Origin: JACTMZ01 sp044359955
GTDB lineage: Bacteria > Verrucomicrobiota > Verrucomicrobiia > Chthoniobacterales > JACTMZ01
Assembly: GCA_044359955.1 (NCBI GenBank)
Contig: JBIKLF010000002.1
Location: forward strand, 1 to 64,000
Length of the DNA: 64,000 nucleotides
Reading direction: 5' to 3'
Shown: positions 51,997-60,619 of the stretch, piece by piece
Layout: each line of letters begins with the position of its first letter
Numbering within the stretch: the stretch's first letter is position 1
Program-made: the position numbers and the translations under genes
Notes under the pieces: generated by a model
The model's database searches: none
Told to the model about the DNA's origin: nothing
What the model saw: only the letters and a program-made list of their open reading frames with translations

Positions 51997-53022
51997 TCAG
52001 GCCGCCGCCGCGAAGGCCGGGCGTTCCGCGGCACGGCGGGCAAATTCCGCGACTTGTGCAGCAATGACCGCCTCGGCCTTTTCCACCTCGGCCGCGCGCA
52101 AGGATTCGCCCTCGCGCGCCACCGCTTCGAGGTCGTCGATGTCATGCAGGGTGGCACCGCGCAGGACACGGATGGCGGGGTCGAAGTCGCGCGGCACGGC
52201 GAGATCGAGGAGAAAGAGCGGACGTTCCTCGCGCACCGCGAGGAAAGGGGCCAGTTCGTCAGCCCGCAACAAACGTGACGGGGCGTCGGCACAGGCGATG
52301 ACGATATCGGCGGTCGCCAGATGATCACGCCAGCGCTCGAATTCCACGGCGCGCCCACCCAAGGCGGCAGCCAGCGCTTCGGCCCGGCTAAAGGTGCGGT
52401 TGGCGACGAGAAGTTCCATCAGTCCGCGCGCATGCAGGCTCCGCGCGACGTCCTCGCCCGCTTCGCCCGCACCGAGCAAGAGGGCGCGGCAGGCGGAAAG
52501 GTCGCCGAGGTCCGAGGCGGCAAGGCGGGCCGCGGCCGAACCGATGGAAACGGCACCGCGGCCGATCTCGGTCTCACTGCGCACCTGCTTGGCCGCCCGA
52601 AAGGCGTGCTGGAAAAGCCGGTTGAGCACCGCGGAAGTATGACCAGCACCGAAGGCGGCAGCATAGGCGTCTTTGACCTGGCCGAGGATCTCGGTTTCGC
52701 CGAGCACCATGGAATCGAGGCCGGCGGCGACGCGGAAAAGATGATGCACCGAGCCTGAACCGGTGAAGCGGGCGAATTCCGCGGCACGACCCGCGCGGCG
52801 TTGCAGAGCGGCCAATACGGTTTCCATGGCGGAGGCAGGATCTTGCGCCACGCCGTAGACCTCGACGCGATTGCAGGTGGAGAGGAGAACAATTTCCTCA
52901 AGCCCCGCGCCCTCGCGCAAGCCGCGCATCACGGCGTCACTCTGATCATCGCCCACCGCGAAGCATTCGCGCAGCGAAACCGCAGCGGTGTGATGACTCA
53001 GGCCGAGAGAGAAGAGATTCAT
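51997..53022 (-). CDS. hemA: Glutamyl-tRNA reductase, short form
   Basis: First step of the C5 haem pathway, reducing glutamyl-tRNA. The 341 residues include the catalytic Cys50 in LLSTCNRVEVYG, LGETEILGQVKDAY near 109, and the NADPH fold LLLGAGEAGEDVARSL near 176. The family usually exceeds 400 residues; this one ends about 70-80 residues early, in the C-terminal dimerisation helix, with a normal-looking stop. ATG at 53022 gives the conserved NLFSLGLSHHTA start. No frameshift signal was seen. Confidence 0.92.
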   Translation of the reverse strand: MNLFSLGLSHHTAAVSLRECFAVGDDQSDAVMRGLREGAGLEEIVLLSTCNRVEVYGVAQDPASAMETVLAALQRRAGRAAEFARFTGSGSVHHLFRVAAGLDSMVLGETEILGQVKDAYAAAFGAGHTSAVLNRLFQHAFRAAKQVRSETEIGRGAVSIGSAAARLAASDLGDLSACRALLLGAGEAGEDVARSLHARGLMELLVANRTFSRAEALAAALGGRAVEFERWRDHLATADIVIACADAPSRLLRADELAPFLAVREERPLFLLDLAVPRDFDPAIRVLRGATLHDIDDLEAVAREGESLRAAEVEKAEAVIAAQVAEFARRAAERPAFAAAA

Positions 53023-53113
53023 GCGCGGGCGGACAGAATAACTACGGGCGGCACGCCGCGCAAGACGCCCGCATTTGGCTGGCCTCGGCGGCGGGACCGT
53101 GCCTATTAAGACC

Positions 53114-53611
53114 ATGCGCCCGATGCTCCCCGCCGCGCTAGCCGCCCTGTTCATCGTGGGTTGCGCCTCCCCGCGGAAGCTGCCGCCCTTCGAATCGCCG
53201 CTCGCGCTGGCCCCGGTCCAGACCGTGCGCACCACCGCTTACACGCACAGCGAGGCCGACCACCGCAAGTGGGGCAAGAAGTCCGCGGCCGGCACGGTAT
53301 TGCGGCGCGGGGAAATCAACAGTGCGGCGGCCGACTGGTCGCGTTGGCCGTTGGGGACGAAGTTCCATCTGGTCGAAACCGGCGAAGTCTACGAGGTGGA
53401 CGACTACGGCTGGATGCTGGCGGGGACGAACACGATCGATCTCTACAAACCGAGCAAAGCCCGCATGAACCAGTGGGGCGTGCGGCGCGTGACTATCGAA
53501 ATCCTCGAATGGGGTGACCACCGCCGCAGTTACGCCGTGCTCAAGCCGCGGCAGAAACACGCGCACGTGAAACGCATGGTGCGCCAACTCGAGGACCGCC
53601 AGGAGTTGTGA
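53114..53611 (+). CDS. 3D-domain lipoprotein (lytic-transglycosylase-like fold)
   Basis: 165 residues. Lipobox LFIVGC (Cys17), then a double-psi barrel domain with the Asp triad of the 3D family (DDYGWMLAG and TNTIDLYKPSK). Such domains bind or cleave peptidoglycan (MltA-like). Its stop overlaps the GTG of the symporter (GTGA). Confidence 0.82.
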   Translation: MRPMLPAALAALFIVGCASPRKLPPFESPLALAPVQTVRTTAYTHSEADHRKWGKKSAAGTVLRRGEINSAAADWSRWPLGTKFHLVETGEVYEVDDYGWMLAGTNTIDLYKPSKARMNQWGVRRVTIEILEWGDHRRSYAVLKPRQKHAHVKRMVRQLEDRQEL

Positions 53612-54894
53612 GCAGCGGCACGTGGTCCGATCCCGCGCGCATTTTCGTCGCGCTGATAGCCGGGGTGTTGGCTGGTGCGCTCCTTCCCGCAGCGGCGGGC
53701 ATCGGCACGCTGACCACCGGGGCGGTTTTCGCGTTCGCCGGAGATTTGTTCCTGCGCCTCCTGCAAATGGTGGTCGTGCCTCTGGTCGCCACCTCGATCG
53801 TCACCAGCGTGGCGCGCTTGGGACGCGACCACGCCTTTGCCCGCCTCGGGGCAAAGACCGCGGGCTATTATGTGCTGACCACCATCTTGGCCTCGCTCGT
53901 CGCCCTGGTCATTTTCAACCTCGTCCAACCGGGCAAGGTCGATGCCGAGGTCTCGGCCCAATTGCGGGCCGGGGTTCCCGGCAGCGTGGAGGAAGTGCGC
54001 GAGGGCTTGGACGGAAAGTCGACCGGGGACCTGGCCGACGTCATCCGCCGCGCCGTGCCGGTCAATATCCTCGGCGCGGCCTCCGACAACCGGGAAATGC
54101 TCGCGGTTATTTTCTTCGCCCTGCTTTTCGGTTTTTTCAGCGGACGACTCCCCGACGGGAAGCGCGAGGCTTTCCTTAATTTCTGGGAGAGCGCCAACGA
54201 GGTCATGCTGGCCATCACGCACGCCGTGATGCGCGTCGCGCCGATCGGTATTTTCGCGCTCATCGCCCGCAATGTGCAGGAAAGCGGATCGGCCGCCCTC
54301 GGACCGCTCGCCTTATTTTTCGCCTGCGTGGCCGGCGGATTGCTTTTCCACATGTTCGTCACGCTCGCCATCCTCATGCGCACCCTCGGCGGGTTCCGTC
54401 CGTGGCCCCACTACCGGGCCATGCTCCCGGCCCTGCTGACCGCCTTCTCGACCGCCTCGTCGTCCGCCACGCTGCCGGTGACGATGGAGTGCGTGGAGAA
54501 AAATGCCGGCGTTTCGCCCCGTGTGGCCGGTTTCACCCTGCCGCTGGGTGCGACCGTGAATATGGACGGCACCGCGCTCTACGAGTGCGCGGTCGTTCTC
54601 TTCATCGCGCAACTATACGGCGTCAGCCTCGATTGGACCCAGCAACTCCTTATCGTGGTGCTCGCCCTGCTCACCTCGATCGGCGTGGCCGGCATCCCCG
54701 CGGCCAGCCTGGTGGCCATCGTCATCATCCTGCAGGCCCTCGGCCTGCCGCTCGAGGCCATTGCCATTGTCATGGCCACCGACCGCATCCTCGACATGAT
54801 GCGGACCACGGTGAACGTCTTCGGGGACACCACGGCGGCCGTAGTCATCGCGGCCTCGGAGGGGGAAAAGCTCTACCCCCGGGATGCCGCGTGA
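53608..54894 (+). CDS. Dicarboxylate/amino acid:cation symporter (DAACS family)
   Basis: 428-residue transporter of the GltP/DctA family. Two re-entrant hairpins and transport motifs are visible: AFSTASSSATLPVTM near 290, GATVNMDGTALYE near 313, GIPAASLVAI near 366, and DRILDMMRTTVNVFGD near 390. Substrate aspartate/glutamate or dicarboxylates, driven by Na+ or H+. The GTG start has AGGAG seven bases upstream and overlaps the lipoprotein stop. Confidence 0.92.
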   Translation: MSSGTWSDPARIFVALIAGVLAGALLPAAAGIGTLTTGAVFAFAGDLFLRLLQMVVVPLVATSIVTSVARLGRDHAFARLGAKTAGYYVLTTILASLVALVIFNLVQPGKVDAEVSAQLRAGVPGSVEEVREGLDGKSTGDLADVIRRAVPVNILGAASDNREMLAVIFFALLFGFFSGRLPDGKREAFLNFWESANEVMLAITHAVMRVAPIGIFALIARNVQESGSAALGPLALFFACVAGGLLFHMFVTLAILMRTLGGFRPWPHYRAMLPALLTAFSTASSSATLPVTMECVEKNAGVSPRVAGFTLPLGATVNMDGTALYECAVVLFIAQLYGVSLDWTQQLLIVVLALLTSIGVAGIPAASLVAIVIILQALGLPLEAIAIVMATDRILDMMRTTVNVFGDTTAAVVIAASEGEKLYPRDAA

Positions 54895-54930
54895 CAATCG
54901 GCGCGGGCGGGTTATCTTTCCCTCGAGTTA

Positions 54931-55004
54931 CGGGGCGTAGCTTAGCTTGGTAGAGCGCCTGGTTTGGGACCAGGAGGTCGCAGGTTCGAATCCTGTCGCC
55001 CCGA
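54931..55004 (+). tRNA. tRNA-Pro (anticodon TGG)
   Basis: Cloverleaf fits: acceptor CGGGGCG (54931-54937) pairs with CGCCCCG (54997-55003), anticodon stem CCTGG/CCAGG around loop TTTGGGA with anticodon TGG, T loop GTTCGAATC, discriminator A. No CCA is encoded. It overlaps the 3' end of the minus-strand deacetylase gene. Confidence 0.95.
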
Positions 55005-55778
55005 TTTATCCATGGCCATCAATTGGGCCACGGTGACGAACTGGAAATCCCGGGCCAACAACTGATCGAGCACCGGAGGGATGGCGGTGATGGTTGTTTT
55101 GTGGATGTCATGACAGAGCAAAACCGCACCCGGCGCGGCGCCGGAGACCAATTCGCGGGTGACCCGCGCGCTATTGCGGTATTTCCAGTCCTGCGGATCG
55201 ACCGACCACATGATGGTGTCATAGCCATGCCCGTCGAACGCCACCTGCCGCACGCGGTCGTTGAAGGCTCCGTAGGGCGGACGGAGGTTGGTCATGCGCA
55301 CACCGGTCACCTCAAGCACGATCTCGTGCGTGCGGCGAAGTTCGTCGGCTACGCGCCCGGCGGGAAGACCCGAGAGCGAGGGATGCGACCACGTGTGATT
55401 GGCGATTTCGTGGCCCTCGGCAACGATCCGGCGGGCGATATCGGGATGCGTTTCGACATTGCGGCCGATGACATAGAACGTTGCTTTGACCTTCCTCTTG
55501 GCCAGCGCGTCGAGCAGCCGCGGAGTGAGGGAACCGTGGGGGCCGTCATCGAAGGTCAGGGCCAGATGCGGCGTGCCGATGGAGGCCGAATGAAAAGGCG
55601 GGAGCATGACGGGAGGATTGGTCAGCGGACCCGAAGGCATTCCCAACGGCGGGGTGGCTGGGTGCAAACCGAACTCGCTGCCCATGGAGGCGAGGGTGCG
55701 GGCGGCAGGATAAAAGCACGCCCCGAGGGTGAGGGTGCGGAGGAACCGGCGGCGCGAAATGTGGTCCGACGCAGACAT
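54942..55778 (-). CDS. Tat-exported polysaccharide deacetylase (NodB domain)
   Basis: 278 residues. Twin-arginine signal SRRRFL (8-13) and NodB domain: TFDDGPHG with Asp77/Asp78, zinc His128 and His132 in HTWSH, and LRPPYGAFNDRVRQ near 172. Removes acetyl groups from peptidoglycan or surface glycans. The last 20 or so residues are encoded antisense through tRNA-Pro (RQDSNLRPPG-type tail), because no stop occurs earlier. In the same operon as pabB, 51 bases after the preceding gene. Confidence 0.88.
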   Translation of the reverse strand: MSASDHISRRRFLRTLTLGACFYPAARTLASMGSEFGLHPATPPLGMPSGPLTNPPVMLPPFHSASIGTPHLALTFDDGPHGSLTPRLLDALAKRKVKATFYVIGRNVETHPDIARRIVAEGHEIANHTWSHPSLSGLPAGRVADELRRTHEIVLEVTGVRMTNLRPPYGAFNDRVRQVAFDGHGYDTIMWSVDPQDWKYRNSARVTRELVSGAAPGAVLLCHDIHKTTITAIPPVLDQLLARDFQFVTVAQLMAMDKSGRQDSNLRPPGPKPGALPS

Positions 55779-55829
55779 CGTGGAAGTAATAAACCCAGTC
55801 ACAGCCGGGATGCAACCCGCGGGCAACAA

Positions 55830-56597
55830 TTACCAAGCGAGCAGACTGTCGAGTTGCCCGGCCATTTTGCGGAGGTAGGTGCCGACGGGCGTGGGTTCCA
55901 GGGGGATCGAGACGGGGATTTCCAGGACCACAGGGATTTCGCCGGTGATATGGAGCGGCTCGGGAAAACCGACCCGCGCCTGTTGCTGGATGGCCAATTT
56001 GAGGTCGAGCATCTGATCAACGGGCACCTCGAAGGCCACGGGGACGCGCAACTCTTCGCGCAGGCGGAACTTGACCGGGATGTTCCCCCGGACCTGCAGG
56101 GTCTCGGGAAAGTGGATCTCCATCTCATGATCCAGCGGGACGCTTCCCTTGATGTTGAGCAAAGGCGCAATGCGTTCGAGCAGGCGCCACCTGACCGGTT
56201 GTTCGAGGTCGATCTCGGCCTTGACCCGGACCCGCGACTTTTCCGTGATGGTCATGGCCGTGACCAGAGGAATCTGCTCGTCGATCTGCAGGTCGAGCGG
56301 GACGGTGAGGGTCTCGTCCACCTTGACCTCGAGGCGGATCGGTATTTTGTCGGAAACGTCGAGGGTCAGATCGATCTGGGTCGGTTTGATAATGTTGATC
56401 TGCGCGGCGAGCGGCAGGGTCTGCCGCACCGTGATGGTTGTCTCGATCGAGGCGTTGCCGAGTTCCTTCATGGCGTCCGACATGTGTCGCAAGCGGTCGG
56501 ACGCGACCAAGCGCACCCCGAGCAGCACGCCGAGCGTGGTCAGGCTCAGGGCCATTGCGCCTACGGCGAGGAGGACTACGGGTGCGGTCGATTTCAT
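55830..56597 (-). CDS. Membrane-anchored beta-rich protein of unknown family
   Basis: 255 residues. One N-terminal membrane helix (about 8-30) then an extended periplasmic region of repeated amphipathic strands of about 10-14 residues with a pattern like (I/V)P(I/V)xLExxV, for example IPIRLEVKVDE, VPLDLQIDE, IPVVLEIPVS. No catalytic motif is seen. The repeats resemble beta-solenoid or SPFH-associated proteins; function unknown. It overlaps pabB by four bases. Confidence 0.7.
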   Translation of the reverse strand: MKSTAPVVLLAVGAMALSLTTLGVLLGVRLVASDRLRHMSDAMKELGNASIETTITVRQTLPLAAQINIIKPTQIDLTLDVSDKIPIRLEVKVDETLTVPLDLQIDEQIPLVTAMTITEKSRVRVKAEIDLEQPVRWRLLERIAPLLNIKGSVPLDHEMEIHFPETLQVRGNIPVKFRLREELRVPVAFEVPVDQMLDLKLAIQQQARVGFPEPLHITGEIPVVLEIPVSIPLEPTPVGTYLRKMAGQLDSLLAW

Positions 56598-57697
56598 GAG
56601 AGTGCGGCAAAGAGGCCTGCGGCTTTGTCCAAGGTTTCTTTGTATTCGGACGCCGGATCGGAGTCAGCCACCAACCCGGCACCGACCCCGTAAGTGGCCC
56701 GCCCGTCACGCACCACGAGGGTGCGGATGGCGATGTTGAAAACCGCGGAGCCGTCGCGGCGAAAAAAGCCGATCGCTCCCGTGTAAATGCCCCGCGGCGT
56801 CGGCTCCAGTTCGACGATAATTTCCCGCGCCCGTTTTTTCGGTGCGCCGGTGATCGAGCCTCCGGGATAGCAGGCCCGCACCGCTTGCACCGGAGTGACC
56901 TCCGGCCGCAGCTTACCCTCGATCTCGGAAACAAGGTGATGCACCTGGGCGAAACTTTGCAGTTGGCAAAGCGCGGTGACCCGCACGCTGCCGAACTCGC
57001 AGACTTGCCCGAGATCATTGCGCTCGAGATCGGTAATCATGATCAGCTCGGCGCGCTCTTTTTCCGAGGCGAGCAATTCCTCGATCACCGCTGCATCCTC
57101 GGCCCCGCGTGGACGCGTTCCCTTGATCGGGCGTGTCATGATACGGCGTCCATCGATGCGCAGGAAACATTCGGGTGATGCACTCAGGACCGCAGTGTCG
57201 CCCAAGCGCACGAAGCAGGCATAGGGCGCGGGACTCGCGCGGCGCAGCCGGGGATAAAATTTGGCGGGGTCCTCCGGCCACGGGGCGGAGAGCGTATGCG
57301 TGAGGTTGACCTGATAAATGTCGCCCGCGGTGATGTAATCCTTGGCCCGGCCGACGAGGCGTATCCATTCTTCCTGATCCATCCCGGGCAAGAAATCGGT
57401 CCGTGCGGTGCGCATTGCAGGTCCGGGCACGGCGCAGGACGGAGAGGCTGACCAATCGGGAAAATCCCCGAAACGGAAATTCCCATCGTAATCGAACCAC
57501 CCGGCCAGTCCACCCCCTGAGCCGACGGCAAGCGCCTCCTCCAGCATTCCCCAATCATCCCACCCGCCCTCCAGAATCACCTCCGGATCGGTCGCCGCCA
57601 GGCCGCCAAAGCCTTCTCCGTCAAAGAGCGCCGAGCCGGGGTCAACCGCCTCCGGAGCGGTGGACGGCGAAACACGGGCAGCAGGCACATCCGTCAT
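56594..57697 (-). CDS. pabB: Aminodeoxychorismate synthase component I, short form
   Basis: Makes aminodeoxychorismate for folate. 367 residues, mainly the chorismate-binding domain: DYITAGDIYQVNLT near 113, PECFLRIDGRRIMTRPIKGT near 172-190, ELIMITDLERNDLGQVC near 212-228, and CYPGGSITGAPKKRA near 267-281. PIKGT (Lys) is typical of PabB; TrpE would have PIAGT. The N-terminal domain is only about 110 residues. ATG at 57697. Confidence 0.88.
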   Translation of the reverse strand: MTDVPAARVSPSTAPEAVDPGSALFDGEGFGGLAATDPEVILEGGWDDWGMLEEALAVGSGGGLAGWFDYDGNFRFGDFPDWSASPSCAVPGPAMRTARTDFLPGMDQEEWIRLVGRAKDYITAGDIYQVNLTHTLSAPWPEDPAKFYPRLRRASPAPYACFVRLGDTAVLSASPECFLRIDGRRIMTRPIKGTRPRGAEDAAVIEELLASEKERAELIMITDLERNDLGQVCEFGSVRVTALCQLQSFAQVHHLVSEIEGKLRPEVTPVQAVRACYPGGSITGAPKKRAREIIVELEPTPRGIYTGAIGFFRRDGSAVFNIAIRTLVVRDGRATYGVGAGLVADSDPASEYKETLDKAAGLFAALS

Positions 57698-57737
57698 GTG
57701 AGCGGGAAAGCGGTTCCATTTCAAGGGCTCCCGCGTT

Positions 57738-58415
57738 ATGCAAGGAGCCATGATGCGTTGGTTCATTGCCTTGGTTCCGATTGTTTTCTCGGTGGCGACC
57801 CTTCCGGCCGAGGAGGAAAAGCCCAGCGCCGCGCTGATCGTCGAGGCCGAGGAAACCATCATCAAAGAGCCGGCCCTCGAACCGGGTGAGCAGGCCTTGC
57901 CGGAGATGGACGGAAATTTTCCGGGCGAGGACAACGTTTTCGGGGACGATCTTTTTGGCGCGCCGTCGGGCTCGGCCGGAAGTCTCAGTGGCCGCAGCGC
58001 CCCGCGCTTGCCGGCCGCGGTTCCGGTCCTCGAAGATCCGCTCGAAGCCGAGCGCAAGATGCGCATCCGCTTGGCCAAAATCAAAGCACGCCTCGACCGC
58101 GACCCGAGGTTGATGGAATTGGAGCAGATGGCGGATACCGCACCGACTCCGGAGGACTACCGTGCCGCGCGGCGGGCTTACTATACCTTGTTTTTCGACA
58201 AGGTCCGGCGGGCTGACACCACACTCAAGGACTTCACCGAAAAGTTGGAAAAAGAATCGTTGTCCGGTCTCTTCCAGACCCGCATCGATCCGACCTGGCC
58301 GCTGCAGGCAGGAACCGCCGCGGCCGCAGCCCCAGGCGAAGTTTGTGCCGCCGCGGCAGTATCCCGACGTCCTGCTGGCGGACGAGGAGCCGGTGCAGTT
58401 GCCGTAAAAAGGTAG
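57738..58415 (+). pseudogene. Secreted hypothetical protein with probable frameshift near 58308
   Basis: Signal peptide (IALVPIVFSVATLPA) and acidic, then helical body (about 90-185) are clear. At 58304-58311 GCAG is tandemly duplicated (GCAGGCAG). The current frame then gives Ala/Gly/Arg-rich residues to 58415. Removing one four-base unit continues as LQEPPRPQPQAKF... and ends ADEEPVQLP at a TAA (58405-58407), which looks like a natural C-terminus. So the gene is either recently frameshifted or carries a sequence error. Function unknown. Confidence 0.6.
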
Positions 58416-58477
58416 GGGCACGCGGCCCGCGGGCCCGATCGAAACGGGGCGGACGAGCGGGCCGCTCGTCCCTACCT
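58411..58477. repeat. Palindromic intergenic repeat bounded by GGTAGGG and CCCTACC
   Basis: Begins GGTAGGGG, ends CCCTACC (terminal inverted repeat) and contains the perfect 10-1-10 palindrome at 58451-58471, identical to 1443-1463. Confidence 0.75.
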
Positions 58478-58484
58478 GGACAAA

Positions 58485-59273
58485 TTACTCCAGCACCAAG
58501 CGCGGCAACTCGCCGAGTGAGTGGATGGTGAAATCGGGTTCGACCAGGCCGACCGGCTCGTCTTCCCCCTCGAGGGCCAGCCAGCAAGTGTGCAAGCCGG
58601 CGCGTTTCCCGCCGACGATATCCCGGGCGAGCGAGTTGCCGACCATGAGCGCCTCGGGCGGTTCGACACCGAGATGTTGCAGCAAGTGATGGAAAATTTG
58701 CGGGGCGGGTTTGCCGGTGCCGAGTTCGCCGGAGACCACGGCGGCATCGAAAAACATCCCGAGGCCGGACGATTCGATTTTCTCGCGCTGCACGCTGGCC
58801 GCGCCATTGGTCAGCAGACCGATACGCAGACCGGCTTGCTGCAGGGTGTGGAGGACCTGTTCCGCGCCCGGCAGGCGGTCCTGCAATTCACGCCGGCGGA
58901 GGCGGAAAAAATCACCCAGTTGCTCCGCGAGTTTCCCGTCCTCAATCCCCTGCTCTTGCAGCGCATGTTCCCAAATCGCGCGGCGGAATTGCGGGGTCCA
59001 TTCGCGCAGATGGCGCACGTAATCCTCCTCGCCGCGGAAGTGACCCCACATCCCCTCGAAGGCCACGATGCCGAGTTCGTCGCAGCGCTCGACCGGCGCG
59101 TGGGCGCGCCACAACGTATCGCCAGCCTGTTTGGCGGCCGACATCAACCGCCCGGCATCGAGGCCGTGCACGACGGCCCCGCGGGCGGCCGTCTCCATCA
59201 GGGCCTGGCGCGACATCCGCTCGTCCCAAACCAGCGTGTCGTCGAGGTCGAAGAGAACAGCGCGGAATTTCAC
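58485..59273 (-). CDS. HAD-superfamily hydrolase
   Basis: 262 residues. Motif I LFDLDDTLVWDER (Asp9/Asp11), motif II LLTNGA, motif III Lys in GKPAPQIF and motif IV VGNSLARDIVGG. Cap insertion between I and II. Closest general type: YjjG/pyrimidine 5'-nucleotidase-like. The GTG start at 59273 lies eight bases after the methyltransferase. Substrate unknown. Confidence 0.83.
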   Translation of the reverse strand: MKFRAVLFDLDDTLVWDERMSRQALMETAARGAVVHGLDAGRLMSAAKQAGDTLWRAHAPVERCDELGIVAFEGMWGHFRGEEDYVRHLREWTPQFRRAIWEHALQEQGIEDGKLAEQLGDFFRLRRRELQDRLPGAEQVLHTLQQAGLRIGLLTNGAASVQREKIESSGLGMFFDAAVVSGELGTGKPAPQIFHHLLQHLGVEPPEALMVGNSLARDIVGGKRAGLHTCWLALEGEDEPVGLVEPDFTIHSLGELPRLVLE

Positions 59274-59281
59274 CCCGCCAT

Positions 59282-59854
59282 TCAAACGCGCTCGTAAAGC
59301 CGAAGCAACTCCCGTCCGGCACGCTCGGGGTAGGTCGGAATTTCCCAATGCTCCTCGCGCAGGCGGAAGTTTTCGCCGAAGAGAAGGTCCAGTTCCGCCG
59401 CAGTGCAACCGAAAGGCGGACCTTGGCCGTCGTTGTCGGGATTGACGAAAAAGACAGCGAGCAGGTGCCCGCCCGGTTTGAGCGCTTCGGCCACGGCCGT
59501 GACATAGTCGGGGCGGCGCGCCGGCTCGATGGCGCAAAAACAGGTGTGTTCAAAAACCCCATCGAAATGGCGTCGCCAGCGTTCCGGCACATGGAACAGA
59601 TCGCCGAGCTGGTAGGTCTCGTGGCCCGCCGGCGCATGGGAGCGCGCGCGGTCGAGGGCCAGCGAGGCCACATCAAGGCCGACGACTTCCAGCCCGCGCC
59701 GCGCGAGTTCGCGCACGTCGTGACCCGTGCCGCAGCCCGGGACAAGGACACGTCCAACGAGGGCGCCGTGGGTCAGCATGTCGAGCAGCACGGGATGCGC
59801 TTCACCTTGGTCCCACGGCGTGTCGTCCGCCTCGTAGCGTTGGTTCCAGTCCAT
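59282..59854 (-). CDS. SAM-dependent methyltransferase, thiopurine-methyltransferase-like
   Basis: 190 residues of class I methyltransferase fold of TPMT type: WNQRYEADDTPWDQGEAHP at the start, VLVPGCGTGHDVRELA near 37 as SAM motif I, VVGLDVA, and FFVNPDNDGQGPPFG near 136. ATG at 59854 shares one base with the upstream gene's TGA. Substrate likely a thiol or halide-like nucleophile; unknown. Confidence 0.82.
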   Translation of the reverse strand: MDWNQRYEADDTPWDQGEAHPVLLDMLTHGALVGRVLVPGCGTGHDVRELARRGLEVVGLDVASLALDRARSHAPAGHETYQLGDLFHVPERWRRHFDGVFEHTCFCAIEPARRPDYVTAVAEALKPGGHLLAVFFVNPDNDGQGPPFGCTAAELDLLFGENFRLREEHWEIPTYPERAGRELLRLYERV

Positions 59855-60603
59855 CAACGTCGCACCCACCGCGTGCCCCAAGCCACGCTCCACTGGAATT
59901 TCCGCGCGTGTTCGCGGATGAGGAAAGGAAGATCCTTGGAAAGTTTAAGTTCAAAATGCGGCTCGAGGAGGCGGGTCAGTTCCTCGGCGCTTTCCACTTC
60001 ATCACGTCCGCCGATCCAATGGTCCCGCGTCGTGAATTGCTCCAACCAGCTGAATGGTGTGGTCAGCAGAAGTTGTCCGCCGGGTTTGACCAAGCGCGGG
60101 ACGCGCTCGAGAAAAACACGCGGGTCGGGCAAACGGCAGAGCAAGTTGGCGGCCAGAACAATGTCGAACTCCCCTAGATCCTCCCGTAAATCCATGGCAT
60201 CTCCCGCTTCGAAGCGGATCCGGGCAGGGTCAATGCCCGGCGGAAGGCTGGCGGTGGCGGAGGCCGTGCGGTCACCCTCGATGGCATATTCATAAGCGAG
60301 CGACCCGCTCGAGCGGATTTTTTCCGCGGCCGCAATGAAGGCGTGCGAAAAATCGATCCCGATCACTTCGCGGCAATGGCCGGCCAACTCGAAGGAGGAA
60401 CGTCCGACCGCGCAGCCGATATCGAGGGCGCGGGCATCGCGACCGACCGAGGACGAATTGATCAATTCGCGCACGCAGCGCTGGGCGAAGCCGAGCGCGT
60501 CACGCGGGCCGTGCTTCCACGGGAGAACCTGATCCGGGTCCCCGTAGTGGAAGAGTAGGTATTCGCGGACCTGCCGGTCGCTTTCGTAGATGTTGTCGGC
60601 CAC
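59854..60603 (-). CDS. Putative 4-mercaptohistidine N1-methyltransferase (ovothiol OvoA C-terminal type)
   Basis: 249 residues. It matches the C-terminal methyltransferase part of OvoA: YESDRQVREYLLFHYGDPDQ near the start, GPRDALGFAQRCVREL near 32, ALDIGCAVGRSSFELA near 59, VIGIDFSHAF. In ovothiol synthesis this step methylates 5-thiohistidine at the N1 (pi) nitrogen. The sulfoxide synthase half is not present in the window. Also an in-operon partner of an M29-like peptidase and a second methyltransferase. Confidence 0.8.
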   Translation of the reverse strand: MADNIYESDRQVREYLLFHYGDPDQVLPWKHGPRDALGFAQRCVRELINSSSVGRDARALDIGCAVGRSSFELAGHCREVIGIDFSHAFIAAAEKIRSSGSLAYEYAIEGDRTASATASLPPGIDPARIRFEAGDAMDLREDLGEFDIVLAANLLCRLPDPRVFLERVPRLVKPGGQLLLTTPFSWLEQFTTRDHWIGGRDEVESAEELTRLLEPHFELKLSKDLPFLIREHARKFQWSVAWGTRWVRR

Positions 60604-60619
60604 GCGGGCGCGGCACCTG

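Noticed and set aside
53035..53235. Longer N-terminus for glutamyl-tRNA reductase (start at 53235)
   Set aside because: The extra residues overlap the divergent lipoprotein gene and do not match the family, whose proteins start at the Met at 53022.
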